Notes under the pieces: model-generated
The model's database searches: none
Seen by the model: only the letters and a program-made list of their open reading frames with translations
What the model was told of the DNA's origin: nothing
Part shown: positions 55,111 through 64,000 of the stretch, in pieces
Numbering within the stretch: position 1 is the stretch's first letter
How the letters are laid out: every line of letters begins with the position of its first letter
Program-made: the position numbers and the translations under genes
DNA from: Agriotes lineatus
Taxonomy: Eukaryota > Arthropoda > Insecta > Coleoptera > Elateridae
Direction: 5' to 3'
Assembly (NCBI GenBank): GCA_940337035.1
Contig: OW679203.1
Location: forward strand, 73,237,061 to 73,301,060
DNA length: 64,000 nt

Positions 55111-55548
55111 CCATTGGATGGATAAACACAACAGCGAGCTAACAAAAGCATCATTACAACCCATTCGTAACTCTTTGCAATGCTCAGTAACTTTTTATTC
55201 AGGCTTTCTTCTTTCTTTTTTGTGTCCTTTTTACTTTGTCGTTTTCCTGCTTCTCTTTCGCTAAGAGAACAAATGGCCATCTGCAGCAGCAGGCCCTTCG
55301 AGTTTTTTCCAGCTAGCAACTTAGCCATCAAGAATATACCTCTTCGTTATTGGGTGCCTTGAGTTTCCAAGTGAAGTTCCTGGATTGCTGAATTACTCTC
55401 GTTGGTGAAAATTGCTCGATGCAGGCTTCAGGTGTTGAATTATTATAAACGGAATGCGATCCTCAATCGTCCCGGTTGAATTTCTATTTCATATAAACCT
55501 TATCGTCGACAGACTACTGCTCATTATTCTCTGTTTGTAATTTTTCTT
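55111..55548. other. Intergenic, probable LINE 3' untranslated remnant
   Basis: Pyrimidine-rich sequence without a credible frame. Confidence 0.35.
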
Positions 55549-55746
55549 TTGTTATGTGATTCCAGTCTTTCGATCAACAAAATCCAAAGTGCGTATCACC
55601 AAATAAAAAACGAAATTAGTAGAATTCACAAGAGCATTGGTCAAAAGTCTGTAAATCTTTTAGGACCAAGAATTTTAAATTTATTAAAATTCAATATCAG
55701 AGAAATAAGTCCCATAAGTAATTTTAAGTCATTAAAAATTGATTAG
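55549..55746 (+). pseudogene. Small fragment of a LINE C-terminal region
   Basis: The residues IGQKSVNLLGPRILNLL followed by a short spaced FKSLK resemble the C-terminal YNxLP-type segment found after the RT domain in jockey/CR1-like elements. About 65 codons only, not linked to the fragment at 54893. Confidence 0.5.
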
Positions 55747-56640
55747 GAACAAGACAGAGTACAAGCGATGCTTTTGTGAGTGTCTTACGTGTACCAAATC
55801 ATATATTGAATTACATGCATTACTCGGCGATTAATGCAACTAGTGCGTGTTGGAAATGATCGATAATACTATTACTTCATTACATAAAACGTTGCTTTCG
55901 AGAAGGACTTTTCTACGATCGCGAGTTAGTTTAACTTGTAACACTTGAACGTTGATTTTGGTTCTTCATTTAGGGGCTTTATGACTTCGTCTGATCGATA
56001 CCGCACGTACTCATTCATGCTAGATGTTTTCACTCAACTAGTCCTATATACTATTCGTTCGTTGAGGTTATTGGATTAATCAACATGCTCTTCTATGCTT
56101 TATTTTCGTCGTTTTGAATAAACGTATTGTTGATATTTAGCACTAGCCAATATTGCTTCTTTGCTTTGAATATTTTTCATATAGCCTGTTTTCGTTTCAG
56201 ATCATATACTCCGTACGGTTCAGTGGGGCGATTTGATCCTTGCATTTCTATCTGTTAAATCATTATTGCTTATACTAGTAGGTAAATCAATTTGGTACTC
56301 TCTACGTCCACGACCACACACCGGAATTCCGTTTGAGCTAGTTGTTTGGATTATTAAAGCTTGCCATGTTGCTATAGGGCATTTTCGTTAATGTTACACT
56401 ATTTTATACCATCTAGTTAGCTTGTATGTTTAGGTGTAACAAGAAAAATAATTTTTTAAAGCTTTGGGGCAGCATACTGGCTTGACACGAGGATATAAGT
56501 GTACGTTGAGTTAAATTGTCTTCTTTTAGACCAGCAGCCTGTAGTTGAATTACTTCCACATATTTGTTATTTTGAGCATTATAAAACCTTGTTTTTAACC
56601 CTTATTTAAATAAAATAATAATAATATTTTATCTACTCCA
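55747..56640. other. Intergenic, nothing recognised
   Basis: AT-rich sequence without a supported gene or element. Confidence 0.5.
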
Positions 56641-57004
56641 GTGGGATAAGTAACTCAATACGTCACTCATTTGACACTGTTTCAGTTAGGTAAAGAAGCT
56701 CATTACACCACTCAGTTATGTAATGGTTTTATTACGCAACTGAGTTGTGTAATGACTTCATTACCGAACTGAAATAGTGTTAAATGAATGACATAATGAC
56801 ATTTGCCTACTAAAATATTTTTGAAAATGACAGATCTGACATTTCTCTTAATGCACTTTTCTCAATTTTAGGCAGTCGTAGATAAATTTTTTTACAATAC
56901 ATGTGTGATAATGCATCATTAATATACTTGTGTGCTTACATAACTCGTGCTACGCATTCTTTTGTAACTTACACACACGTATATTAATGATGCTGTTATC
57001 CCAC
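56641..57004. repeat. Palindrome-rich segment, possible small foldback MITE
   Basis: GTGGGATAA at about 56641 is complemented by TTATCCCAC at about 56996. Within it, about 56668-56705 pairs with about 56755-56800 (TGACACTGTTTCAGTT against AACTGAAATAGTGTTAAA), and CATCATTAATATAC near 56914 pairs with GTATATTAATGATG near 56979. No target duplication was established. Confidence 0.45.
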
Positions 57005-58600
57005 TTGTATAGTAAATAACTATTACGTACACCTTGGATATTGAAGATTTAGTCATCCTTATACGTTTCCGTCTTTATCGTTTCTGCATTAATAAGCTTT
57101 AGAGCTATATTTCGTTATGTGCCTTTCCTAATAGGTCCAAATTCGTTGTTCTATCAAATAAAATGTTTATTCTCATCAATCATCTGTAGTATCATACCTC
57201 AAATGCTTCTACGAGCAATGTATGAGATGTTTGCGACGTACAGATGGATCGTTCGTATGTTTATCGAAGATATTCATCTGTCAGAAGAACAGAAAACAAA
57301 ATTCGGGGCAATAACCCTATAAAGTAGTATTAGGCCAACTTCCAACATGGAGTGCAGCGTTTCAAAATTTTGATGTTGATTTCATAGAAACGTTCTTTTT
57401 TTTAGGGCTAAAATTGAGAATTTTGAGGGCCGCTGGTAGCAATGGCTAGAAAATAGTTTAAATAAGCCAAATGCGCTTTACGTCAGAGCGCAGGCCGTAT
57501 TTTACACAAACAAATTCAAGCAAGTACAGTGGTCCATTGCAAAAATCAGCAGAACACCGCGGACCGACTTCGAAAGGTTACTTGTTTCTCTGGTACAGGG
57601 TCACAAATTACGTATCTTGCGCGCTAAAATATTTTGTTTTTTTTTCTAAAAATTATGCAGGTATTTTCAATAATAAGATTTTTTACTTCTGTGCACATCT
57701 ACACGGTGATGGCTTTCATTTTTAAAAAAATGATTATCGAAATCGGCCGGGTGGAAGTCTCAAATAGACGTCGAAAAAAACTCTTCACGTTTTAAATATA
57801 TATTGCGATGGTCTGTAGCCCTGTACTAGGCTCTGGTTGCAATACAGAAAATACAAAATACAGTCACAAAGGCACAAAGTCGAGGCAATGCAAATAACTG
57901 GGAAAAGTCATGTAATTTTATTAAATCAGAATAATACTGGTAGAATGGACGATTAACTTTAAAAGCATTCAAATGAGTATACAAATAGGAGAACTCAATT
58001 TCAAGTGTTGGAGTTAATAAACGAATTTCAATTATAATTTCAAAAGTTTGGCAATGTAGAAGCCAGACATGAATTAGTTAAAATTGACACAAGAATTCAA
58101 CTTGTGCAGAACTTGAGATGAAGCGTTAGTTAGTACAGTAATTAAAGAAAAACTGACGTTGTGAGCTTATTTGATTAAGGTAAGAAAGGATTTACGAATT
58201 GGATAATGCAAGCAAGATTAGCATAAAAGAGATTTTGGCAAAAAGGACACAGTTAGTTATTTTTGAAGAAAATGAAACAGTAAACAGGAAATAGACAAGT
58301 TTAGTGCTATTAGTGAGTCAATGAAGTAATGTGAGCAAAAAGACATTTGTTATAAACAATTTAATGGACAAGAAGATAGGTTATAAACAATTTACTTTGA
58401 AAGACAATAATTTTAGTATTAAGAGTTCTAGTTAAATGTTTGTAAAATATGAGCTCAATGTTAAATGTTGTTAATTTGTACTAAGCTGATTTCCTTGTAT
58501 TTGATTTTTGATGTTTATTTGTTTTTAGAAGCTTGGATAATTCAATTATTATTAAAAGTTGACACCAGCAGCATCTGCCTTTTACTCTGCAATTAATTAA
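57005..58600. other. Intergenic, nothing recognised
   Basis: Short frames only, with no motif that I recognise. Confidence 0.5.
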
Positions 58601-59170
58601 AGTCTTTATATGGTTAAAATAAAGATACAGAGTTGAAACTTTACCAAAGTGTACAGTTTTATGTGTGTAACCAGTGGTGTTAAAAGGGGCGATCCATCTT
58701 GAAAGAGAAAAAAATTTTCACGCCTCCTTCGACGAACCAGCAACGACAGGCACCCGAGGAGATTGCAATCGAGATCCCAGCTTTCCGGAGGGCTACGAAC
58801 GGGTCCAGAAGGTGGAGACAGGCTCTCCGAGGGTCCCAGCAGCGATACCGGCATCAAAGGGCGACTGCAGGTACCGCAGGCACCAGGAAAGGCTTTCCGC
58901 AACAGCTACCGATGCAAGAGCGAGAATGCAAGAAACAAAAGAGTAGGCGCAAACAACGAAGATCCGGTTTTCCTAGAACAAAAGAATGTACAGACGCTAC
59001 CACAAAGGAGCGAAAATCAATCCATAACTCACCTGATTTTTAATTTGCTCATAATTTAATTTTACTAGTCATTTCACAACGCAGAAAGTCGCACAAACTG
59101 AAATTTATGTAGGTCAAGGTTAACTGTCAACTCGAGCACCGGCGCAGTGCAGTTTGATATTATTTCCCAG
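58601..59170. other. Possible LTR-retroelement leader remnant
   Basis: TGGTGTTAAAAGGGGCGAT at about 58674 resembles the tRNA-Leu primer site used by some retrotransposons, with several mismatches. A purine-rich, GC-richer stretch (58690-59040) follows, with overlapping frames in several phases, as leaders often show. No second LTR is visible. Confidence 0.3.
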
Positions 59171-59540
59171 TGGCGTGCTGCCATTTTCAAATAAATTTAA
59201 GGAACCCGACACCTGAGAGCTGAGTTTTCATGTTCTTAATTTTGGAGCTAGCAAATATTATCAATAACGGTTATATGCAATGTTTAAGAGGGCAAAATAC
59301 CATAGATATTACTAGTTAATTTGGTGAACCCAAGATTAGTCAGTTTAATGTAACATTTACCGATCTTTGAAAAATAATTGGTATGGTAGACAATTTTAAT
59401 TTAATTTATTTTATTCTATAATAATAAAAACACACATATCATATCATAGCAGTATATGTTTTATAGTCGCCTTGAATAGTAATTAAATTATGTATCGCAT
59501 ACGTTTTTTTGCTCTAGTGTCACCTTGTCTTCTGTAACAA

Positions 59541-59737
59541 ACTACATTATACTAATATACTCCCCCATTGTATTTAATTGTATGCTTGCATCCTTGATAT
59601 GCAGGCGCTTCCTGTCTCGTGCATTCTTGGAAGATAGAGCTTACCTTAGCAGATTAGAAATATTATATAAGTTAGTAGTTTTGCACTTTAGCTTCAGGTT
59701 AGTTCCTAGCAAGTTGTCAACTAGTTTTATTTAGGTA
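59541..59737 (+). repeat. Diverged errantivirus LTR remnant upstream of the receptor gene
   Basis: It aligns with the gypsy-1 3' LTR from near its start: ACTACATTATACTA, then GCTTGCATCCTTGA, GCTTCCTGTCTCGTGC, the TATA-like TATTATATAAGTTAG and TTCAGGTTAGTTCC, which corresponds to the LTR initiator. The distal third is not recognisable. It ends about 190 bp before the likely receptor ATG. Confidence 0.72.
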
Positions 59738-59928
59738 AGGAGACTAAAGTTGTCCACTGTGGATTGATTGCTACTAATCGACGATGATTGTACATTGTGT
59801 CAAATAGACACAGTGAAAATAGTGTACTTTGCGTATTGGAAACATATCGATCGACTAAAAGTTAGAAATTGTATCAGCTCTTGTTTATTCGCTTTCGTAT
59901 AAATGCGAGAAATTTAACGGTGCACAAA

Positions 59929-61107
59929 ATGTATAAAAATAACAAAGACGTATGCATGCCACTGAAAATATGCTACCAGCTGGAAAAATATTTAGGACTG
60001 TCCATCTTCGATATTACTAATCTTCCTGAAAGCAAAAGATTCAATCTGATTTCCAGAAAAAGCATCTATAAAGTGACGTTTTATATATTATGTGTGTTAA
60101 TCGGTTTACTATCGATTTGGATAAATGATATAAAAATTCCTTATAAATCCAAAAATATGATAGAATGGTTTGGTCGTGTATATGAAGTTAATTCCGATGA
60201 GATTCTTATTATTGTACTAGTAATTAGCACTGAAGTATTTAGAGATACCCTGACGGAAACTTGGATAGCTTTCATAAACATCGATATCCAAATTCAAACT
60301 GTGTTTGTCGTTGCAACTAAAGATAATAAACTAGAGTGTTTCACGCTAATTTACACTTTTATTGGCTTTTCTATGTTAGCATTTTTGACCATAAATGGTG
60401 CTTCTTTACACACAGTAGTAGAAGGATATATTAGTGTAGTGCTATTTGGAATACATAGTCTTTATAAAATCAGTTTTGGAACCACAATTCGGGTATGGTG
60501 TTGGTTGTTTAGACAAAGATTTGATATGTTAAATCAGCAGTTGACGAGTATACTACAAAATAGCTGTAATGCAGAAGTATGTTCGCGTAAAACTAAAAAA
60601 ATAGTATTGGTTCTAGAGGTGTATCATGAACTTCTTCGTTTATGTGATAATATTCGAAGGGTCTATACGTTGCTTATATTGATTAACATCAGTATTGACT
60701 GTCTGATAATGATTCAGCTGCTTTATCACTTCCTAAGGGGGCTATATACTGATGCGCTCAGTTTATCTCCACAACTGGCGATTGCTCCAGCTGTAGGATT
60801 TTTATTCTTTACTACCGATGTCGTAACCATTACGGTACTTTGCAGCCAACTCACTAGCGCTGTAAGTATAATTACCATATCTTATAAGATTTTAGCACAC
60901 GTTATGCAATGCTATTTTAAGTTATATGTGGTCATTGGTCATTATGTGAGCAATTTGCTTATACTCACTGAAAATGCAATTACTAGCATATCAGTGATGA
61001 ATTTTTCGTTCTTCGGAAGGTCCGTTGAACCAGATAGTTTTTTTGCTTCCTTCCGGTACTTTTTCCATAATGTGAGAACTCATTTTACCTGCATGTCAAC
61101 CATCTGA
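59929..61107 (+). CDS. Insect gustatory receptor (7-transmembrane), last exon not found
   Basis: The open frame extends upstream to 59869, but I prefer ATG 59929 (CACAAAATG context), placing a hydrophilic MYKNNKD start before the receptor domain. Counting from 59869, hydrophobic segments lie at about 71-85, 112-124, 157-175, 187-203, 265-288 and 300-325: six of the expected seven. The seventh and the usual TYxxxxxQF end are absent. A consensus donor GTAAGT at 60862, after the sixth segment, is where insect Gr genes usually have a phase-0 intron. The true exon likely ends at 60861, and residues to 61107 may be intron. Insect receptors form cation channels in sensory neuron membranes. The ligand is unknown. 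Confidence 0.78.
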   Translation: MYKNNKDVCMPLKICYQLEKYLGLSIFDITNLPESKRFNLISRKSIYKVTFYILCVLIGLLSIWINDIKIPYKSKNMIEWFGRVYEVNSDEILIIVLVISTEVFRDTLTETWIAFINIDIQIQTVFVVATKDNKLECFTLIYTFIGFSMLAFLTINGASLHTVVEGYISVVLFGIHSLYKISFGTTIRVWCWLFRQRFDMLNQQLTSILQNSCNAEVCSRKTKKIVLVLEVYHELLRLCDNIRRVYTLLILINISIDCLIMIQLLYHFLRGLYTDALSLSPQLAIAPAVGFLFFTTDVVTITVLCSQLTSAVSIITISYKILAHVMQCYFKLYVVIGHYVSNLLILTENAITSISVMNFSFFGRSVEPDSFFASFRYFFHNVRTHFTCMSTI

Positions 61108-62940
61108 ACAGCTTTAGAGTGAAAACTAACTGTCTATAATCTCATCTTTAAATTCAAATGAACCGCCATAATATGCATGCTAACCGAATGTTCCCCTGTC
61201 ATTAGGCATTTAAGTTGGTAGCGCTTAAAAAAGTTGTTTACGTCCGGTGTTTGTAGCGGCAGGAAGTACTGCTGCGTCTTGTTAAAAATAACATGTAAAT
61301 AAATCGAATTTATACAGTCCACTTTACATTATTTATTACAACTAACACAACACTAACTGCGTACTGGGATTGGAATCTGTATGCCCTACAAAACCAGCTG
61401 TGAGGGGGTTGACCGCTAAGATGGAAGGAGTCCTGGGTTGAGCACCGTGTAGACGTTGTGTGTACGGTTTGTGAATTGTGAACCCTTTATTTTGGGACTA
61501 TTATTTCGTTTTGCTGTGTTTGGTTTTTAGGATAAAAAATTAATGCAACTCATTTAGCTAGAATTGAAATCCTCAACAAGGAAATCTTTGGTATCTGAAA
61601 AATGCAAATGGGAGATCTACAACACTAAAAAATGACTGATAGGTTTCCGTAACCGAAGTAGCATTATAGCACCAGCAACTGATACTGGAACGTCGATAGA
61701 CTACCTATCATGCAATTATCACTAAATTTAAACTCCATTTTATACCCAATCACTCATTATCAAGTGATTTTCACCACTGGTAGTCACTCCATAGTTGTAC
61801 AACTTTTTAGTGGCCTAAGGTATTTAGAACATTATAGTTACTAAGCAAAACCACGTTTTGAGAATCTGTACTAAACCTTAACAGCTGCGCAACTTGTTGG
61901 TGGTATATGGTGATGGTCGTTGCTACATACAGAAGTGATTTTCACGATTCGAATGAGTTCATAGCCACTACAAGGTTGCTATTATATTTAAATACACTAT
62001 GAAGTGACAGTCACTGAATAGCGTTCTGCTTACTGCTTGTTCTTGATAATATAAGAAAAACTGTAACCATTTGGCGCCAGGGTCACTAACTGACTTGCAC
62101 CTTAGCCTAATGTTTGCCTTTGGGGTTGAATTATTTGCTATGGTCAATATCATATGTCATAAATTTCCCACTTATAAGGAAGTGCAGTAAAATATGTACT
62201 CTTTCTTCGAGCATGGCAACCACCGTATTGAAATTTTAACGTTATAAGAAATTTTACGGTGTGCGGAGAAACAAAGCGCGTAAGTTACGCCAGACATACA
62301 TGAGACAACACTTTGAAGTTGCAAATAATAGTGCCTCTACATGGGCGCCACTTTCTGCTTGGTGGAAGAGATTAGAAAGTGGAATATTTTCAGTTTCTGC
62401 ACTGAGTGCTATTTATTACATAAAATATTGATTGACGTTATTGACCCTTATCATCGATTAATAGAGTTAGGTAGAAGTTAGGTTCCCGGTTTCAAATATG
62501 TTGGTGTTACAAAGAAGATGCTCGATTAACTCAAACAGTGGAAACGATTCAGTACTGAAAAGCTCAACACTAATTTGTTCCAGAATAGTGTTGCACACAT
62601 AATTCGGATTCGTATAACGGAAGTAATAAAATTGGAAGTGGAAGGGGCAGAAGTTTACTTAGCGGAAAAACTGTAGCTTGTGGAACTGAGGTTCGCACAA
62701 CTAGAATCGTTAAACTTGTCAGGACATTTTTATATACCGATATGCCACCTGTTGAAGTAGTTTTGGTACAAAAAAGAGGAGTTTGTCTGTATATAGGTTT
62801 CTTTTCAGTCATATTTTCTCGTATAGTACTTCAACTATTTGCATCTAAAATTCTAAAGTTGACACGCACGCAACTCCGCACCACTCCGGGCTCTAGTCGT
62901 TTTCGTTGCAGCTGCATTTTGTTTCATTCCGTTTACATCA
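61108..62940. other. No recognised gene; could contain the receptor's last exon
   Basis: I searched for a Gr C-terminal exon (TYLxxxxQF-like) and did not find one. Short frames only. Confidence 0.45.
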
Positions 62941-63245
62941 ATTTTAAAACATAGCCAATGGGAGCGAGCGAGATATATTCCTTAAATAACTTAAACTTCA
63001 GTCGCCCTCTCTTTCGTCCGCGGCTTACCTCGCCGTTGTCACGCTGGGCAGACTGCGATGTCATTGGCTATAGCTTCACGTCGCAGACAGCGCGTTTAGC
63101 GCGAAACTCGGCGTAGCGTCTCTTTTGGGATTAGTCGCTGTCCGGCCGTTACAGCAGACAGTCGTTATAGAGCGAGTTTTGTCGCCCTCTCCGCTTCGTG
63201 CGTGAGTGGCAGGCTGTGTTATTGTGTTTTGTTGATTGAGAGTTC
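62941..63245 (+). promoter_or_regulatory. Putative promoter / 5' untranslated exon of a host gene
   Basis: GC and CpG content rise sharply. ATAGCCAATG (62951-62960) and its exact complement CATTGGCTAT (63062-63071) are two inverted CCAAT boxes about 110 bp apart. GTCGCCCTCTC occurs at about 63001 and about 63181. A donor-like CTTCAG|GTACTG is at about 63249. Direction and gene identity are inferred. Confidence 0.4.
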
Positions 63246-63570
63246 TTCAGGTACTGTGAAGGCGATAGGTGGCGTGTGTGGTTCTGTTTGCCCTTGGTTT
63301 GTTCGTATGACTGCCAGCTTTGCAAAATTCTATTGGACCATGAGGGTCCTTTCTCCCGTTAGCTGCGGGGATCCAAAGTGCAAAGCTGATTATCTTTCGG
63401 TCTCACCAGCTTTCGTTCCGCTTTCCCAAGACGGGAATTATACCAGACCCCGTAATTTTGGGGAAAATCTTCTCGAGGGACGCACGACACCCACGCTTTT
63501 CCGACGGCACGTTCGTTGTAGAGCCGAGCTCACCAATCCCGTGACGCTGATCCAATCAGGTAGTGTGTGA
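63202..63570 (+). CDS. Hypothetical open frame, 122 codons, low support
   Basis: The first codon of the open stretch is not an ideal ATG context, and the product has no motif I recognise. GC content is higher than the surroundings. It may be 5' exon sequence of the gene whose promoter lies just upstream. Confidence 0.2.
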   Translation: MSGRLCYCVLLIESSSGTVKAIGGVCGSVCPWFVRMTASFAKFYWTMRVLSPVSCGDPKCKADYLSVSPAFVPLSQDGNYTRPRNFGENLLEGRTTPTLFRRHVRCRAELTNPVTLIQSGSV

Positions 63571-63621
63571 ATATTAATAATAACTAACTAACTTTTATGT
63601 TCTTTATTTACTGATTCTTTT

Positions 63622-63795
63622 CGAAGGCCGCTTATTTAACTAATTCATACAATTGCACGTGCATAATTTATGTGGGCATTACGCTTCATTGCAAAGGCTG
63701 CTTATTAAACTAAACCATTCAACTGTACCTGCATAACTTGTGCGATCGTTTACTGTTACATTGCCGTTTGCCGAAGCTGCTTATTAAAAACCAAG
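63622..63795. repeat. Imperfect tandem repeat, about 2.3 units of 70-80 bp
   Basis: The start word GAAGGCCGCTTATTTAAC recurs as AAAGGCTGCTTATTAAAC near 63694 and as CGAAGCTGCTTATTAAAA near 63773. Intervening parts share TGCATAA and TTCA.AC words. Confidence 0.6.
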
Positions 63796-64000
63796 TAAGT
63801 TAACAGCGTGCTAGCTAGTGGGTAGTATAGTCTATTTTAATTGGGGCGTCCCCTAGCTGGGCTATATAGTTTTTCCATGTATTACTGTGTTTGCTTTTGT
63901 GTATAATTGATTTACATGTGTGAAACCAATAGAACGGTATATCGAACGAGGTCTTATGATTTCCGACGAGTCTGTGCATGCCTACTTTTAGGTTACCGTG
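63796..64000. other. Window end, nothing recognised
   Basis: AT-rich sequence running off the window. Confidence 0.4.

Noticed and set aside
1..64000. CRISPR array, rRNA, tRNA genes or bacterial operon features
   Set aside because: No regular repeat-spacer structure and no recognisable tRNA or rRNA; the only tRNA signal is the primer-binding site of the BEL element.

Overview
The window reads as insect nuclear DNA: AT-rich, intron-bearing, almost filled by nested transposable elements, with one insect gustatory receptor gene. A beetle-like genome is plausible but the species cannot be fixed from this sequence. There is a 100-base N gap at 3007-3106, so this is a scaffold from an assembly.

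Layout. Positions 1-6566 hold two direct copies of a non-coding unit of about 3-3.4 kb, one on each side of the gap. Positions 6673-14954 are a decayed errantivirus-like Ty3/gypsy element (gypsy-1: gag, pol, env) with CACA on both sides. Positions 15960-28758 are a P-family DNA transposon. Its THAP-domain gene is split by an intron, and an 8.8-kb second DNA transposon (16359-25159) sits in that intron. That element has terminal inverted repeats of about 0.5 kb flanked by TA, and it encodes a cysteine-rich N-terminus, a transposase-like middle, an XPG/FEN1-like nuclease and a TSO1-type CXC motif. A truncated CR1/L2-like LINE (19351-22020) is inserted in its coding region. This three-level nest is the most interesting object here.

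Directly after the P element come a 380-bp P-derived MITE (28767-29146) and a 940-bp TIR element (29155-30094). The same octamer CTCATGAC lies at all four borders, so three related elements used one target site in series. A second Ty3/gypsy element (gypsy-2, 31461-52406) has LTRs of about 1.05 kb and broken gag-pol. It is interrupted by an apparently intact BEL/Pao element (40548-49251, minus strand) with apparently identical 676-bp LTRs, one 2407-codon gag-pol-env-like frame and a tRNA-Tyr primer site. A foldback element of 1.8 kb (53055-54888) lies in an old LINE fragment.

The right end (59.5-64 kb) is the least repeat-laden part. An old errantivirus LTR remnant lies just upstream of a gustatory receptor gene whose first exon is open but whose last exon was not found. 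A GC-richer, CCAAT-containing stretch near 63 kb looks like the promoter or first exon of another host gene. No tRNA, rRNA or CRISPR array was recognised. Apart from the BEL polyprotein, and perhaps the receptor and gypsy-1 gag, the coding sequences are broken.
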